Below, piece by piece: positions 8,310 through 16,871 of a DNA stretch of 64,000 nt. Made by a program: the position numbers and the translations under genes. Origin of the DNA: Verrucomicrobia bacterium 12-59-8 (lineage in GTDB: Bacteria; Verrucomicrobiota; Verrucomicrobiae; Verrucomicrobiales; Verrucomicrobiaceae); contig NCCR01000001.1 of NCBI GenBank assembly GCA_002279765.1, positions 38,650 to 102,649 on the forward strand, in the 5' to 3' direction. Within the stretch, counting starts at the first letter, position 1. Each line of letters begins with the position of its first letter. The notes beneath the pieces were generated by a model. That model saw nothing but the letters and a program-made list of their open reading frames with translations, was not told where the DNA came from and did not search any database.

Positions 8310-9167
8310 ATGAAGGCCGTTTCATTCACTCGATGGTCCAGACGCACGCTGCTGCTGGCAGGTCTCGCCGCCTGCAGTTGGCAGGTGAAGGCAGACGACG
8401 CGGTGCCGCACGTGCGCATCCTGTTTCTCGGCAACAGCTACACGGCCTTCAACCGCCTGCCGGCCATGGTGGGTGAGCTGATGCTGTCTTCCCAGCTGCT
8501 GGCACCGCACATCGGCAGCAATCTGCAGGGCAGCTACACACTGGAGCGGCACTCCACCAATGCTGAGGGACTCGCTTTGCTCAAACAAGGCGCTGACGAC
8601 GGCAAGCCCTGGGATGTCGTCGTGGTGCAGGAGCAAAGCGTCGTGTCTGCCGCCGCCGCTGTAGATGAGGATGCCAGACTGCTGATGGAAAACGGCCTCT
8701 CCAAACTCGTCAGGCTGGCACGTGAGGTAAATCCCAAAGTGCTGGTGGTCGATTTCCAGGTGTGGGCGCGGCACGAAAAGCTCTGGAAGGAAAAATCTCC
8801 CGATGCGCTCTCCACCGGCAGGGATCCTGAGCAGGCGCATGCCCGCATCCACCTCGCGAATGCGAACGCCGTGAAGACGGTGCTGGAAAAAAATCCGGGC
8901 GCACAGATCCTTGTCAGCCCTGTGGGGGATTTCTGGTGGCTGGTGCATGATCTCTATCCGGCGCTGTCGCTCTATGCCGAGGATGGCACGCATCCCGACG
9001 TGCTGGGCACGCTGCTCAGCGCGTATGTCATTGTTGGCACCATCGGCGGACGCGAGGTGATCGAACAGGCCACCTGGATGCCGCCAGACTGCCCTGCTGT
9101 GCAGGTGGCTCGTGTGAAAAAGATGGTGCTCGATCACCCCGAAGTGTTCATGGCGTCAGGGAAGTAG
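8310..9167 (+). CDS. Secreted SGNH/GDSL-family hydrolase
   Basis: 285 residues from the ATG at 8310; the start is set by the signal peptide (TLLLAGLAACSWQVKA-DD). Block I of the SGNH family is present as ILFLGNSYTAFNRLP with the nucleophilic Ser in GNSYT, and the C-terminal catalytic pair as DGTHPDVLG (Asp and His). Such enzymes are esterases or lipases acting on acyl or acetyl esters, often on carbohydrates. The GNSYT variant is common in Bacteroidota and Verrucomicrobiota. The substrate is unknown. Confidence 0.85.
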   Translation: MKAVSFTRWSRRTLLLAGLAACSWQVKADDAVPHVRILFLGNSYTAFNRLPAMVGELMLSSQLLAPHIGSNLQGSYTLERHSTNAEGLALLKQGADDGKPWDVVVVQEQSVVSAAAAVDEDARLLMENGLSKLVRLAREVNPKVLVVDFQVWARHEKLWKEKSPDALSTGRDPEQAHARIHLANANAVKTVLEKNPGAQILVSPVGDFWWLVHDLYPALSLYAEDGTHPDVLGTLLSAYVIVGTIGGREVIEQATWMPPDCPAVQVARVKKMVLDHPEVFMASGK

Positions 9168-9188
9168 CGCAGGCGCAGTCGATGCCGG

Positions 9189-9809
9189 TTATTTGGGCCG
9201 CCAGGAGGTGATGTCATCACCCGTGCTCGGAGCCTGGTCTTTGCCGCTGCTGTAAACAGCCACCTTGGTGACAAGATGCGCGGCCTGATTTTGAGAGATC
9301 TTGGGGTCAGCATTGCCGGCATCAGGATTCTTCACCTGATTGTCACCGTTTGTGTCGAGCAGGATGTAATAAGGCTGGCCATACATGTCGGCGAGCTTGA
9401 AGGGGCGTGCAGCGCCGACCAGTCCATGGCGGCCGTTGTTCGCAGGAGAAAACGCTACGAAAGGCGTGCGCTTGGGATTCAGATCCGCCGCGCCGCTCGA
9501 TGCAGGAGGAATGCCCATGAGAGTGTCCACCAGGGAATTGCTGCCATCGGTGAGCAGTTCGGGTGTGTCCTCGCCATTGGCTCCTGTGACAGTGGAGTCG
9601 ATGGGAAAGCGGTTATAGTCGGTCTGGTACTGGTCGATGCCATTCTTGAGATCCATCAACACCGTCCGCACTTTCAGACGATTGGCCTGGTCGATGGAAC
9701 TAATGATTCCTGCCGCCGTCAGACTGGCGAGGATCGCGATGATGGTGATCACGACGAGCAGTTCGATCAGGGTGAATGCGCGCGAAGCATGTTGCCGGTG
9801 CGTTTTCAT
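9189..9809 (-). CDS. Type II secretion/type IV pilin-like pseudopilin (GspG-like)
   Basis: 206 residues. A short basic leader is followed by the prepilin peptidase motif AFTLIELLVVITIIAILASL (Glu5 present), then an amphipathic helix and a globular C-terminal part with PIDSTVTGANG and QPYYILLDTNGDNQV, like the calcium-binding loop region of GspG. It is about 50 residues longer than a typical GspG. It stands alone with no other secretion genes near it, as is common for the many solitary pseudopilins of Verrucomicrobiota and Planctomycetota. Confidence 0.88.
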   Translation of the reverse strand: MKTHRQHASRAFTLIELLVVITIIAILASLTAAGIISSIDQANRLKVRTVLMDLKNGIDQYQTDYNRFPIDSTVTGANGEDTPELLTDGSNSLVDTLMGIPPASSGAADLNPKRTPFVAFSPANNGRHGLVGAARPFKLADMYGQPYYILLDTNGDNQVKNPDAGNADPKISQNQAAHLVTKVAVYSSGKDQAPSTGDDITSWRPK

Positions 9810-9899
9810 AATGGAATTTTATCTGAAATGGCCGTTGCAGGTCAATGCTGTTTTTCACCCTTGATCCCACTCTGGAAACAGCGCACGGCTTCCTTCCCC

Positions 9900-10370
9900 G
9901 TGAACAAACAAGCCATCCTCGATCACATCCTCTCCGTGCTGAATGTCGAACTTGCCGCGCTTACCCGTGCTGCGCAGGGAGCCTTCGCTGCGGCCACGGA
10001 CCCGGACAGCAAGGCGGAGAACAAGTATGACACACGCACGCTGGAGGCCTCCTACGTCGCACGCGGTCAGGCACAGCGTGTGGCGGAGCTGCAGGAGGCC
10101 GTGCGGGCCTTTGGCGCATTGTCAGGAAACACTCTGGAATCAGGCGCAGCGATCACACTCGGAGCACTCGTGAGTTTGGAAACGCCCGGAGAACAGACGC
10201 ATTATTACCTCGGCCCGTTTGCAGGTGGGACAGAGATTGTGCATGAGGGCCATGAGGTTGTCGTCATCACGCCAGCGTCCGCCTTGGGTCAGAAGCTCAT
10301 CGGCAAGCGGGCAGGGGATGCCATTGCTCTGCGGCCAGGGCTTTCCGCGAAAGTGGTCATGGTGCAGTGA
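9900..10370 (+). CDS. GreA/GreB-like transcription factor
   Basis: 156 residues from GTG 9900 (VNKQAILDHILSVL). This start is preferred because the frame upstream lies antisense to the pseudopilin gene. Residues 1-75 form a helical hairpin with an acidic tip (ATDPDSKAENKYDTR); residues about 80-156 match the GreA/B C-terminal FKBP-like domain (GALVSLETPGEQTHYYLGP, TPASALGQKLIGKRAGD). Gre-family proteins enter the RNA polymerase secondary channel through the hairpin and act on backtracked complexes. Similar short proteins are usually annotated as GreA/GreB family factors; which activity this one has is not known. Confidence 0.82.
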   Translation: MNKQAILDHILSVLNVELAALTRAAQGAFAAATDPDSKAENKYDTRTLEASYVARGQAQRVAELQEAVRAFGALSGNTLESGAAITLGALVSLETPGEQTHYYLGPFAGGTEIVHEGHEVVVITPASALGQKLIGKRAGDAIALRPGLSAKVVMVQ

Positions 10371-10383
10371 TTGGCGCACTCGC

Positions 10384-10989
10384 TCAGCCCGCACGACGCA
10401 ACTCGGCGATCCACTCCGGCGGGATGCCCTGCCCGGGTACCGAACTGTCCGGCTGACGTTTCAAGCTCACGGTTTGCGCCAGCAGCCACTCCAGGCCCTC
10501 CCAGAAATGCAGCGCATCCAGCACGGGGTTCAGCGCATTCGTCACCGGGCAGTAATGCACCTCCTTCGGATTCGTGTGATGCACCGTGTGGTGCTGCGGC
10601 GTCTGCAAAATTCGCACATCGTGCAGCATCGAGATAAAGCGGCCGTTTTCACGCCGGGTGCGATGCGACCATTTATGCACCTCGTTCGCATTCCCACCGA
10701 CCAGAGCAAAAAGCCAGACATGCCACGTCAGACAGCCCAGCCACTCGGCGGTGATGATCAGCACCCCCATCGCCGCCAGCAGCTCCTTGTTGCTCTCCCA
10801 CCAGGTGTTGCGCGTCATGCGTCGCGGCAGGTGATGATGTACGATGTTCGGCCGCCCGATCCAACGGCCCAGCCAGGGCGTGTCTTCGCGGATGTATGCA
10901 TCCTCCATCCAGTGGACGATTCCGGCGGCGAAATCAGCAGCAAGTACCACGCCTGCTGCCTGAAGAGTGAGTGAGATGAGGTCGTTCAT
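10384..10989 (-). CDS. CarF/PEDS1 (TMEM189)-type lipid desaturase, putative plasmanylethanolamine desaturase
   Basis: 201 residues from ATG 10989 (a start 7 codons upstream is possible). The family's histidine pattern is intact: H26 (AAGIVHWMED), HHHLPRRMTR at 51-60, NEVHKWSH at 103-109, and PQHHTVHH at 131-138, then YCPVTNALNPVLDALHFWEGLE. Two or three hydrophobic helices lie at about 5-25 and 70-100. CarF of Myxococcus and animal PEDS1 introduce the vinyl-ether bond of plasmalogens with a di-iron centre in the membrane. By homology this protein would make plasmalogen-like ether lipids aerobically. No ether-lipid synthesis gene is adjacent. Confidence 0.88.
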   Translation of the reverse strand: MNDLISLTLQAAGVVLAADFAAGIVHWMEDAYIREDTPWLGRWIGRPNIVHHHLPRRMTRNTWWESNKELLAAMGVLIITAEWLGCLTWHVWLFALVGGNANEVHKWSHRTRRENGRFISMLHDVRILQTPQHHTVHHTNPKEVHYCPVTNALNPVLDALHFWEGLEWLLAQTVSLKRQPDSSVPGQGIPPEWIAELRRAG

Positions 10990-11141
10990 GACCCCGCATT
11001 TCTTGTCCACGAAGTGACGCCTCAGGATATTGATAGTATTGAAACTTCGATTGAAAGGATCAATGGAGATACTATCCAGCCATTGTCATGTCACAAAGCG
11101 AGCAGCCATGCGCTGAAAGAGAAGCGTACTTTGCGCTCAAA

Positions 11142-12557
11142 TCAGACCACGTTGGCGGCAGTGAGGGGATCATCAGCGGGGAGGTCAATCCAGAATTCGG
11201 TGCCGCATTCATCTAGGTTGCGGCATCCTGTGCTGCCGTTGTGGGCGTGCGCCAGGGCCTGCACGAGGCTAAGGCCGAGGCCCATGCCGGGAGTGTTGGC
11301 GCTGGCAGCGGAACCCCGTGTGTAACGCTGCCAGATTTTTGTCTGATCGGCTGCCGTGAGGCCGGGGCCGGTGTCGCGTACGGAGATGCGTGCCTGTTCG
11401 CCATGGATGCTGAGCGCGAGGGTGACGATGCCGCCGCGCGGCGTGTAGGCGAAGGCGTTGTCGAGCAGGTTGGCCACGGCCTGATTGATGCGCTGGCGGT
11501 CTAGCAGCACCCAGCGAGAGTCGGGAGATTCGAAGGTGAAGGTCAGGCCGCGTTCATCCGCCGCAGCTTTGTAGAGGTCAAACAAATCGGCGAGCAGTTG
11601 GCGGAGGTCGATGATTTCGAGATGCAGCTTCAAGGCTTTGTGTTCGCCTGCGCGGGTGGTGAGAATGGTCTGCACGAGTTCGGCAGCACGGTCGAGTTCT
11701 TCAAGACCACGAGCGGCGGCATCGCGTGCGGTGGGGTTGTCGATGTGATCGTGGAAGGTTTCAAGATTGCCGCGGATGCGTGCCAGCGGGGTGCGCAGCT
11801 CATGAGCGAGGTTGTCGTTGGCGCTTTGCAGCTCGGCGGTGAGCGCGTCGATGCGGTCGAGTCCGGTGTTGAAGGCGGAGGCGAAGGCCTGCAGTTCAGG
11901 AACGGCGCCGGGTGCCTGCAGGCGTGCATCGGTGCGCCCTTGGGCGAGTTGGCGTGTGCTTTGCATCATCTCCTGCACGGGGCGCAGGACATGGCGAACG
12001 AACCACCAGAGCGGCAGGAGCATGAGGGCGGTGGAGGCCAGTCCGGCGAACCAGAGATGGCGGCGGATGTACTCCACGTAGGCTAGGTCTTCGGCGTCGG
12101 TGCGGCCAAACCACAGGGCATTTTTATCGTCCAGAATCTGACAGCCGACGAGAAGCTGCTGTTCCCGCTTGGTGTGGGGAATGGTCATGAGCCAGGTCTC
12201 CGCAGGCTTCAATTTTTTGGGCGGGCGTTTGGGCCAGTTGTATCCTGTGACGGCGTCTGGTGTCTGCTCAAAAATCGTCTCGCCCTCAGGATTGGTGATG
12301 CGGACGGCCTGGCTTTCCTCATGCTTTCCAGCGGCAAAAACCTCCTTGAGTTCTTTGAGACCATTGCGGTTGTAGAGCACGGCGTACTCACCCAGATCAT
12401 CCAGCACCACGGCACGGGCGATGCTGCTGAGGTTCTGTCTCATGGCCCAGCCCGCCACGGTGATGCAGAGGGCGGTACTGATGGCCATGAGCACTGCCAG
12501 CAGCAGACCCAGCCGCCAGGTGGACGGCATGCGCTCAGGGAACAGTTTTGATAACAT
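11142..12557 (-). CDS. Sensor histidine kinase of an OmpR-type two-component system
   Basis: 471 residues. Two membrane helices (about 14-36 and 168-187) enclose a periplasmic sensor region of about 130 residues. HAMP follows at about 188-240, then the H-box NLAHELRTPLARI with His252, the N-box NLLDNAFAYTP and the G-boxes DTGPGL and GMGLGLSL of the ATPase domain. It overlaps the response regulator gene by 23 bases, so the two are co-transcribed, regulator first. The signal is unknown. The context (divergent cytochrome b561, downstream multihaem cytochrome) suggests a redox or metal cue; that is inference. Confidence 0.95.
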   Translation of the reverse strand: MLSKLFPERMPSTWRLGLLLAVLMAISTALCITVAGWAMRQNLSSIARAVVLDDLGEYAVLYNRNGLKELKEVFAAGKHEESQAVRITNPEGETIFEQTPDAVTGYNWPKRPPKKLKPAETWLMTIPHTKREQQLLVGCQILDDKNALWFGRTDAEDLAYVEYIRRHLWFAGLASTALMLLPLWWFVRHVLRPVQEMMQSTRQLAQGRTDARLQAPGAVPELQAFASAFNTGLDRIDALTAELQSANDNLAHELRTPLARIRGNLETFHDHIDNPTARDAAARGLEELDRAAELVQTILTTRAGEHKALKLHLEIIDLRQLLADLFDLYKAAADERGLTFTFESPDSRWVLLDRQRINQAVANLLDNAFAYTPRGGIVTLALSIHGEQARISVRDTGPGLTAADQTKIWQRYTRGSAASANTPGMGLGLSLVQALAHAHNGSTGCRNLDECGTEFWIDLPADDPLTAANVV

Positions 12558-13215
12558 AGCCTTTGCCTCGGACGGTTTGCAGGTGGGACGGCTGGCCGGG
12601 TGGGTCGATCTTCCGGCGCAGGCGACAGATCATCGCATCCACGACATTGGTGCCGGGGTCAAACTGGATGTCCCAGACTTTTTCGAGCAGGAATTTTTTG
12701 GTGAGGGTGCGGCCTTCATTGGCGAGCAGCACCTCCAGGAGCGTCCATTCGCGGGGCTGGAGCTCGATTTTTTCGTCGGCATGGAGCAGGCGGCGCTTGA
12801 TGGGATCGAGCGTCCATTTGCCAATGTGGCGTGTGGCAGGAGCGGCGGCGCTGCCTGCGGCGCGACGCTGGAGCGCCTCCAGCCGGGCAAGCAATTCCTC
12901 CATGGCGAAGGGTTTGGTCACGTAATCATCTCCGCCGGCTTTGAGGCCGCGCACGCGATCGGCGACGTTGTCACGGGCGGTGAGAAAGAGTACTGGGAGG
13001 CCGAACCCGCGTGCGCGCATTTGTTCGACGACAGCGAAGCCATCCATGTCGGGGAGACCGACATCGAGGATCACCGCGTCAAAGGACTCCGTGCCCAGCA
13101 CGATGAGCGCCGCACCGCCTTTTTCCCGCCAGGTGCATGTATGCCCTGCCTCGCTCAGCCATAGGCTGGTCTGGCGGGCGAGTTCGGTGTCATCTTCGAC
13201 GAGGAGCAGGTGCAT
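12535..13215 (-). CDS. OmpR/PhoB-family response regulator
   Basis: 226 residues from ATG 13215, which places MHLLLVEDD at the N-terminus exactly as in the receiver fold. Acidic pocket LVEDD, phosphoacceptor Asp51 in VILDVGLPDMDGF, the Thr in FLTARD and the Lys in TKPFAMEEL are all present. The C-terminal winged helix has LQPREWTLLEVLLANEGRTLTK and IDPPGQPSHLQTVRGKGYV. The start is 58 bases from the conserved element at 13274-13319, which contains an 11-bp-spaced direct repeat of the type bound by this family, so it is the best candidate to control the three surface/redox units. Confidence 0.95.
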   Translation of the reverse strand: MHLLLVEDDTELARQTSLWLSEAGHTCTWREKGGAALIVLGTESFDAVILDVGLPDMDGFAVVEQMRARGFGLPVLFLTARDNVADRVRGLKAGGDDYVTKPFAMEELLARLEALQRRAAGSAAAPATRHIGKWTLDPIKRRLLHADEKIELQPREWTLLEVLLANEGRTLTKKFLLEKVWDIQFDPGTNVVDAMICRLRRKIDPPGQPSHLQTVRGKGYVIKTVP

Positions 13216-13273
13216 GAGGGCGGTGGCGCTGAGTTTGCGCAGGAGTTGCGGCCGCAACACTCGATTCCATCAC

Positions 13274-13319
13274 CATTACCAAATGATAACGTGTCTGGCC
13301 CCGATAACCGTGGCGCAAT
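13274..13319 (+). promoter_or_regulatory. Shared promoter element, copy 1 (b561 unit)
   Basis: CATTACCAAATGATAACGTG begins at 13274 and a GCAAT box begins 41 bases further at 13315. Copies 2 and 3 have the same spacing. ATTACC and ATAACG form a direct repeat with 11-base period, as in PhoB/OmpR boxes, placed just where it would overlap a -35 region if (C/T)GCAAT is the -10. A start codon (GTG 13325) follows the GCAAT by 10 bases. It lies in the divergent gap between the response regulator and cytochrome b561. Confidence 0.75.
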
Positions 13320-13324
13320 GAGGG

Positions 13325-13561
13325 GTGAATAACGCATCCTGCATTCATGGCGGCTTGATCCCCTGGCACCCAGTGATTTTGGAGTTCCACACGGGCATAT
13401 ACCTCCGCACTCACCAGCCTTTCGGTGGGGCGCGTCGTTCGGGTAACACCCCATGGTCAAGTGCTTGGGAAATAGCTATGCAGAAAAATGGTCTGAATCA
13501 GATGCGGCATGCTGCCGACGCTGATGCTCGGGCCACCAACCCAAAACTCCAACAGCTATGA
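13325..13561 (+). CDS. Possible small protein ahead of cytochrome b561
   Basis: 78 codons from GTG 13325. Support: the GTG sits at the same place relative to the conserved promoter element as the starts of the nonaheme cytochrome and the giant repeat protein, the first codons read MN in all three, and the stop overlaps the b561 start as ATGA. Against: third-codon GC is only about 58 %, below its neighbours, and no domain, haem motif or signal peptide is seen. It may instead be an untranslated leader of about 230 bases. Apart from the promoter element and this frame, the 342-base gap 13216-13557 shows nothing else clear. Confidence 0.35.
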   Translation: MNNASCIHGGLIPWHPVILEFHTGIYLRTHQPFGGARRSGNTPWSSAWEIAMQKNGLNQMRHAADADARATNPKLQQL

Positions 13562-14274
13562 ACAAAATCCTCGTCTGGGACATTCCTGCCCGCCTCTTTC
13601 ACTGGGCCTTTGCTGGCTCACTCACCGCTGCCATCGCCATCGGCTTCCTTGTCGATGATGATGCGCCGCTGTTTCAACTGCACATGATCTTCGGTATTGT
13701 TGCGCTGTTCCTGCTCGCCGTGCGGATCGTGATGGGAATCGTCGGCTCACGCTATTCGCGGTTCACCAGTTTTCCGGTGCATCCGCGTGAAGTCATCGGT
13801 TACATGGTCAGTGCGGCTGTTTCAAAGACGAAGCTGTATGCGGGAAACAATCCCGGCTCGGCGGTGGCGGCGGTGCTGATGTTTCTGCTCGTTCCGGCCT
13901 TGTTCATCTCGGGCATCGGCTACGGCGGTGAGGCGATCAAAGAACTGCACGAAGCCTTTGCGTGGGCCTTGCTGGTTGTCATCGTGATGCATCTGGCTGG
14001 GCTGGCGTGGCATACGATTCGGCATCGGGAGAACATCTCGCTCGCCATGGTCACGGGCAAGAAGTCGGGCAAGGAGGAGGATGCCATTTCATCCAGTCAT
14101 GCGGTCTGGGGCGTGATCATCGCCATCGTGGCCGGGGTGTGGATCGCGGCGCTCTTTGCCGGGCACAATGCCAGCACGGCCACGGTCAAACTGCCGGGCC
14201 TCGGAGTGACTTTGCAGCTCGGTGAAAACGAGGGCGGCAAAGGCAAGCAAGGTCGCGAGCGCGACGACGACTGA
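13558..14274 (+). CDS. Cytochrome b561-family membrane haem protein
   Basis: 238 residues with about four core membrane helices plus a fifth near the C-terminus. The N-terminus WDIPARLFHWAFAGSL is the hallmark of di-haem b561/Ni-Fe-hydrogenase-type cytochrome b subunits, with candidate haem ligands in RLFHW, LHMIFG, LHEAFAW and MHLAGLAWHTIRH. It would pass electrons between the quinone pool and a periplasmic c-type cytochrome. In proteobacteria similar b561 genes are often next to a two-component system and c-type cytochromes, as here. A five-base gap joins it to the InlB-repeat protein. The tail (about 205-238) is Gly, Lys and Asp rich. Confidence 0.88.
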   Translation: MNKILVWDIPARLFHWAFAGSLTAAIAIGFLVDDDAPLFQLHMIFGIVALFLLAVRIVMGIVGSRYSRFTSFPVHPREVIGYMVSAAVSKTKLYAGNNPGSAVAAVLMFLLVPALFISGIGYGGEAIKELHEAFAWALLVVIVMHLAGLAWHTIRHRENISLAMVTGKKSGKEEDAISSSHAVWGVIIAIVAGVWIAALFAGHNASTATVKLPGLGVTLQLGENEGGKGKQGRERDDD

Positions 14275-14278
14275 AATT

Positions 14279-16744
14279 ATGAAACGCTTCCTCACATTCT
14301 TGCTGTTCCTGACATCGCTCGTCGCGCAGGCGGGCGTGGTGTTTGAGCAGCCGCATGCTGGCAGCGGGTCGCTGCTGACATCATCGCGCTATCAGCCGAA
14401 TGGAACGGACTACGATCAGTTTGTGTGGGACTCGTTCAGCGTGCCGACGGCGCAGGCGGTGACGGAGATTCGCTGGCGCGGCGGCTACGATCCGCAGATG
14501 GCTTATTGGGGAGGAAATATCGTGAACTTCCGCGTGTCGATCTATGAATCCACGCCGGGATTGTCGCAGCCGCATCTGGGTCCGGGTTATCCAGGCACGC
14601 CTGCGACGCTGGTGGCCTATGACACGGGAAACAAGGCGGGTGAGACGAGCGCGGGCGTGTTTGGCGGGGTGGAGATGTTCGATTACCACTTCGTCCTGCC
14701 CAAGGTGTTTCAGGCGCAGGCAGGCAAGGAATACTGGGTGCAGATCGAGGCGGAGTTCACGGGCGGGCTGCCGTATTGGGGCTTCGCGGCGGGCACGGGC
14801 AATGGCTATTACGTCCGCCGGATCGCGAGTCAGGCGGACTTCTATTTTCAGAAGCCGCCGGGCGATGCGGCGTTCAGCATCGTCACCACCGATGGCCCGA
14901 CCTACACCATCGCGGCAAGCGAATCGCCAGTGGGCAGCGGCACGATCACGAACACGGGACTGTATCCCAACAACTCGGCGGCCCCGCTCATCGCCACGCC
15001 GAATGCGGGCTACGCCTTTGTGAACTGGACGGACAACGGCACGGTCGTGAGCACCGCGCCTAACTTCACCTTCACCGTCACCGGCAACCGCACGCTGGTC
15101 GCGAACTTCACCTCGGGTTCCTCGATCACCACGACGGCAGCACCACTCACCGGCGGCACGACGAACGGCGACGGCAGTTTTTCCAACGGCAGCACGCGCA
15201 CCGTCGAAGCCGTGCCATCGCCGAACTACACGTTCGTCAATTGGACCGAGAACGGCGTGCCAGTGAGTGTGAGCGCGTTCTACACTTTCACCGTCGCGGC
15301 GAATCGCAATCTGGTGGCCAACTTCACGCCCACGGCGACGAATCTCGGCATCGTTTTCTCGCTGCCGCCGACCACGTCCGGCACGATCCTGCCGTCCGCC
15401 TTCCTCTTCCCCGATGGCATCGACGGCGAGTGTTACGCCTTTGAGAAATTCTCCACGACGGCCACGCAGGACATCACCGATGTCCGTTGGCGCGGCGGTT
15501 TCGATCCCTCGTTTTTTGTGCCTGCCAATCCGGTCGTGGAGTTTGTCATCAAATTCTACGCCTCCACCTACGGCGGGGCTTATGTGGATCTAGCCTCGCC
15601 TGTCCTGATGAAGGTCACCCTCTCTGGCAATGCGAGCCAGACTCCGGCAGGTGTGGCCGGGGGCGTGCAGATGTATGATTACCACGCCACGCTGCCGAGC
15701 TCCTTCCACGCGGTCGCGGGCACCACCTATTGGATTCAAATCGAGGCCTCGCAGGCGATCTATCCGCTGAACTGGGGCTTCGCCTCGGGTGCAGGCGGCG
15801 ACGGCAGCCATTTTCGGAAGACCGCGGGCGCGCCTTACACCAATCGCACGGGCGACCTCGCCATCACCCTCAGCGCGGCGACGCCGACGAATTACGCCAT
15901 CGCCGCCACGTCCTCATCGGTCGCTGGCGGCAGCGTCGCGGGCTCGGGCACTTACGCGCTCAACGAAACGGCGACGCTCTCCGCGACCGCGAAGCCGGGC
16001 TATGCCTTCGTGAATTGGACCGACGGCGGCGTGGCTGTGAGTGCGTCCGCGCTCTATCAATTCCCCGCCACCGCGAACCGCACCCTCGTCGCGAACTTCC
16101 AGCCCACCTATCAGCTCACGCTGACGAGTTCATCGCTGACGATGGGCACCGTCGCGGGCGCGGGCACCTACGGCATCGGGACGAACGTCACCGCGACTGC
16201 CACCGCGAAGCCGGGTTACGTGTTTGTGCACTGGACGGATGGCGGCACGCCCGTGAGCAAGTCGCCGAGCTACACCTTCACCCTGCTCGCGTCCCGCAAT
16301 CTGCTGGCGAACTTCGCGGTCGGATTCACCGTCGCGGCGAGTTCGTCGTTCGCCCCCGGCGGCACGGTGAGCGGCGCGGGTGGTTACGCCACGGGCGGCA
16401 CTGCGACACTTTTCGCTACTCCCGCTGTCGGCTATCAATTCACCGGCTGGACCGAAGGAGTCATCGTCGTGATCGCCAGCAACAGCTTCTCCTTCAACGC
16501 GACCTCGAACCGCGCACTCATCGCGAACTTCGTGCCCATCGTCGGCATCACGAACGCCACGCCGGGCTCCATCGTCTTTGCATGGCCTGATTCGGCCACC
16601 GGATGGGTTTTGCAGGAAAGCACCGACCTCGGTGCCGCGAGCTGGACGGCCTCGACGCTGCCCGTGACCACCAGCGGCGGGCAAAACAAAGTCTCCATCC
16701 CGAATCCCACTGGCAGCCGTTTTTTCCGGCTCTCCCATCCATGA
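14279..16744 (+). CDS. Secreted InlB-repeat surface protein A
   Basis: 821 residues from ATG 14279, chosen for its signal peptide (MKRFLTFLLFLTSLVAQA-GVV). Architecture: domain X (about 20-205, starts GVVFEQPH), two divergent InlB B-repeats (pattern 'GYAFVNWT..G..VS....Y.FTV..NR.LVANF', about 72 residues each), a second domain X (about 350-530, LGIVFSLPP ... ITDVRWRGGFDP), three more InlB repeats, and a C-terminal module ending GSRFFRLSHP. InlB-type repeats are extended adhesive stalks on bacterial surfaces. Domain X is unrecognised. It is co-directional with b561 and a close paralogue of the gene at 19804, with matching domain order. Confidence 0.85.
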   Translation: MKRFLTFLLFLTSLVAQAGVVFEQPHAGSGSLLTSSRYQPNGTDYDQFVWDSFSVPTAQAVTEIRWRGGYDPQMAYWGGNIVNFRVSIYESTPGLSQPHLGPGYPGTPATLVAYDTGNKAGETSAGVFGGVEMFDYHFVLPKVFQAQAGKEYWVQIEAEFTGGLPYWGFAAGTGNGYYVRRIASQADFYFQKPPGDAAFSIVTTDGPTYTIAASESPVGSGTITNTGLYPNNSAAPLIATPNAGYAFVNWTDNGTVVSTAPNFTFTVTGNRTLVANFTSGSSITTTAAPLTGGTTNGDGSFSNGSTRTVEAVPSPNYTFVNWTENGVPVSVSAFYTFTVAANRNLVANFTPTATNLGIVFSLPPTTSGTILPSAFLFPDGIDGECYAFEKFSTTATQDITDVRWRGGFDPSFFVPANPVVEFVIKFYASTYGGAYVDLASPVLMKVTLSGNASQTPAGVAGGVQMYDYHATLPSSFHAVAGTTYWIQIEASQAIYPLNWGFASGAGGDGSHFRKTAGAPYTNRTGDLAITLSAATPTNYAIAATSSSVAGGSVAGSGTYALNETATLSATAKPGYAFVNWTDGGVAVSASALYQFPATANRTLVANFQPTYQLTLTSSSLTMGTVAGAGTYGIGTNVTATATAKPGYVFVHWTDGGTPVSKSPSYTFTLLASRNLLANFAVGFTVAASSSFAPGGTVSGAGGYATGGTATLFATPAVGYQFTGWTEGVIVVIASNSFSFNATSNRALIANFVPIVGITNATPGSIVFAWPDSATGWVLQESTDLGAASWTASTLPVTTSGGQNKVSIPNPTGSRFFRLSHP

Positions 16745-16830
16745 AAACATTCGGCTCCCTCCTCGCATTCATCCTGACTTCCATCGGCACCCAGGCGGCG
16801 GAGATTTACAGCCAGCAAAAGCCAACATAG
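16741..16830 (+). CDS. 29-residue signal-peptide-like small ORF
   Basis: ATGA overlap with the stop of surface protein A. The product MKTFGSLLAFILTSIGTQAA plus nine residues (EIYSQQKPT) is a complete signal peptide with a plausible AQA-like cleavage site and almost no mature part. It may be a small secreted peptide or the 5' remnant of a deleted exported-protein gene. No continuation of an exported protein is seen in another frame before the next promoter element at 16872. Confidence 0.4.
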   Translation: MKTFGSLLAFILTSIGTQAAEIYSQQKPT

Positions 16831-16871
16831 GCATGGGCGGGAAAAAAGGCACGCAAATTGAGCCGGCGCTT

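Noticed and set aside
13421..13470. Riboswitch in the leader of the cytochrome b561 unit
   Set aside because: A few short complementary stretches (GGTGGGG, CACCCC) are visible, but no known riboswitch core could be matched, and the region also holds an open frame.
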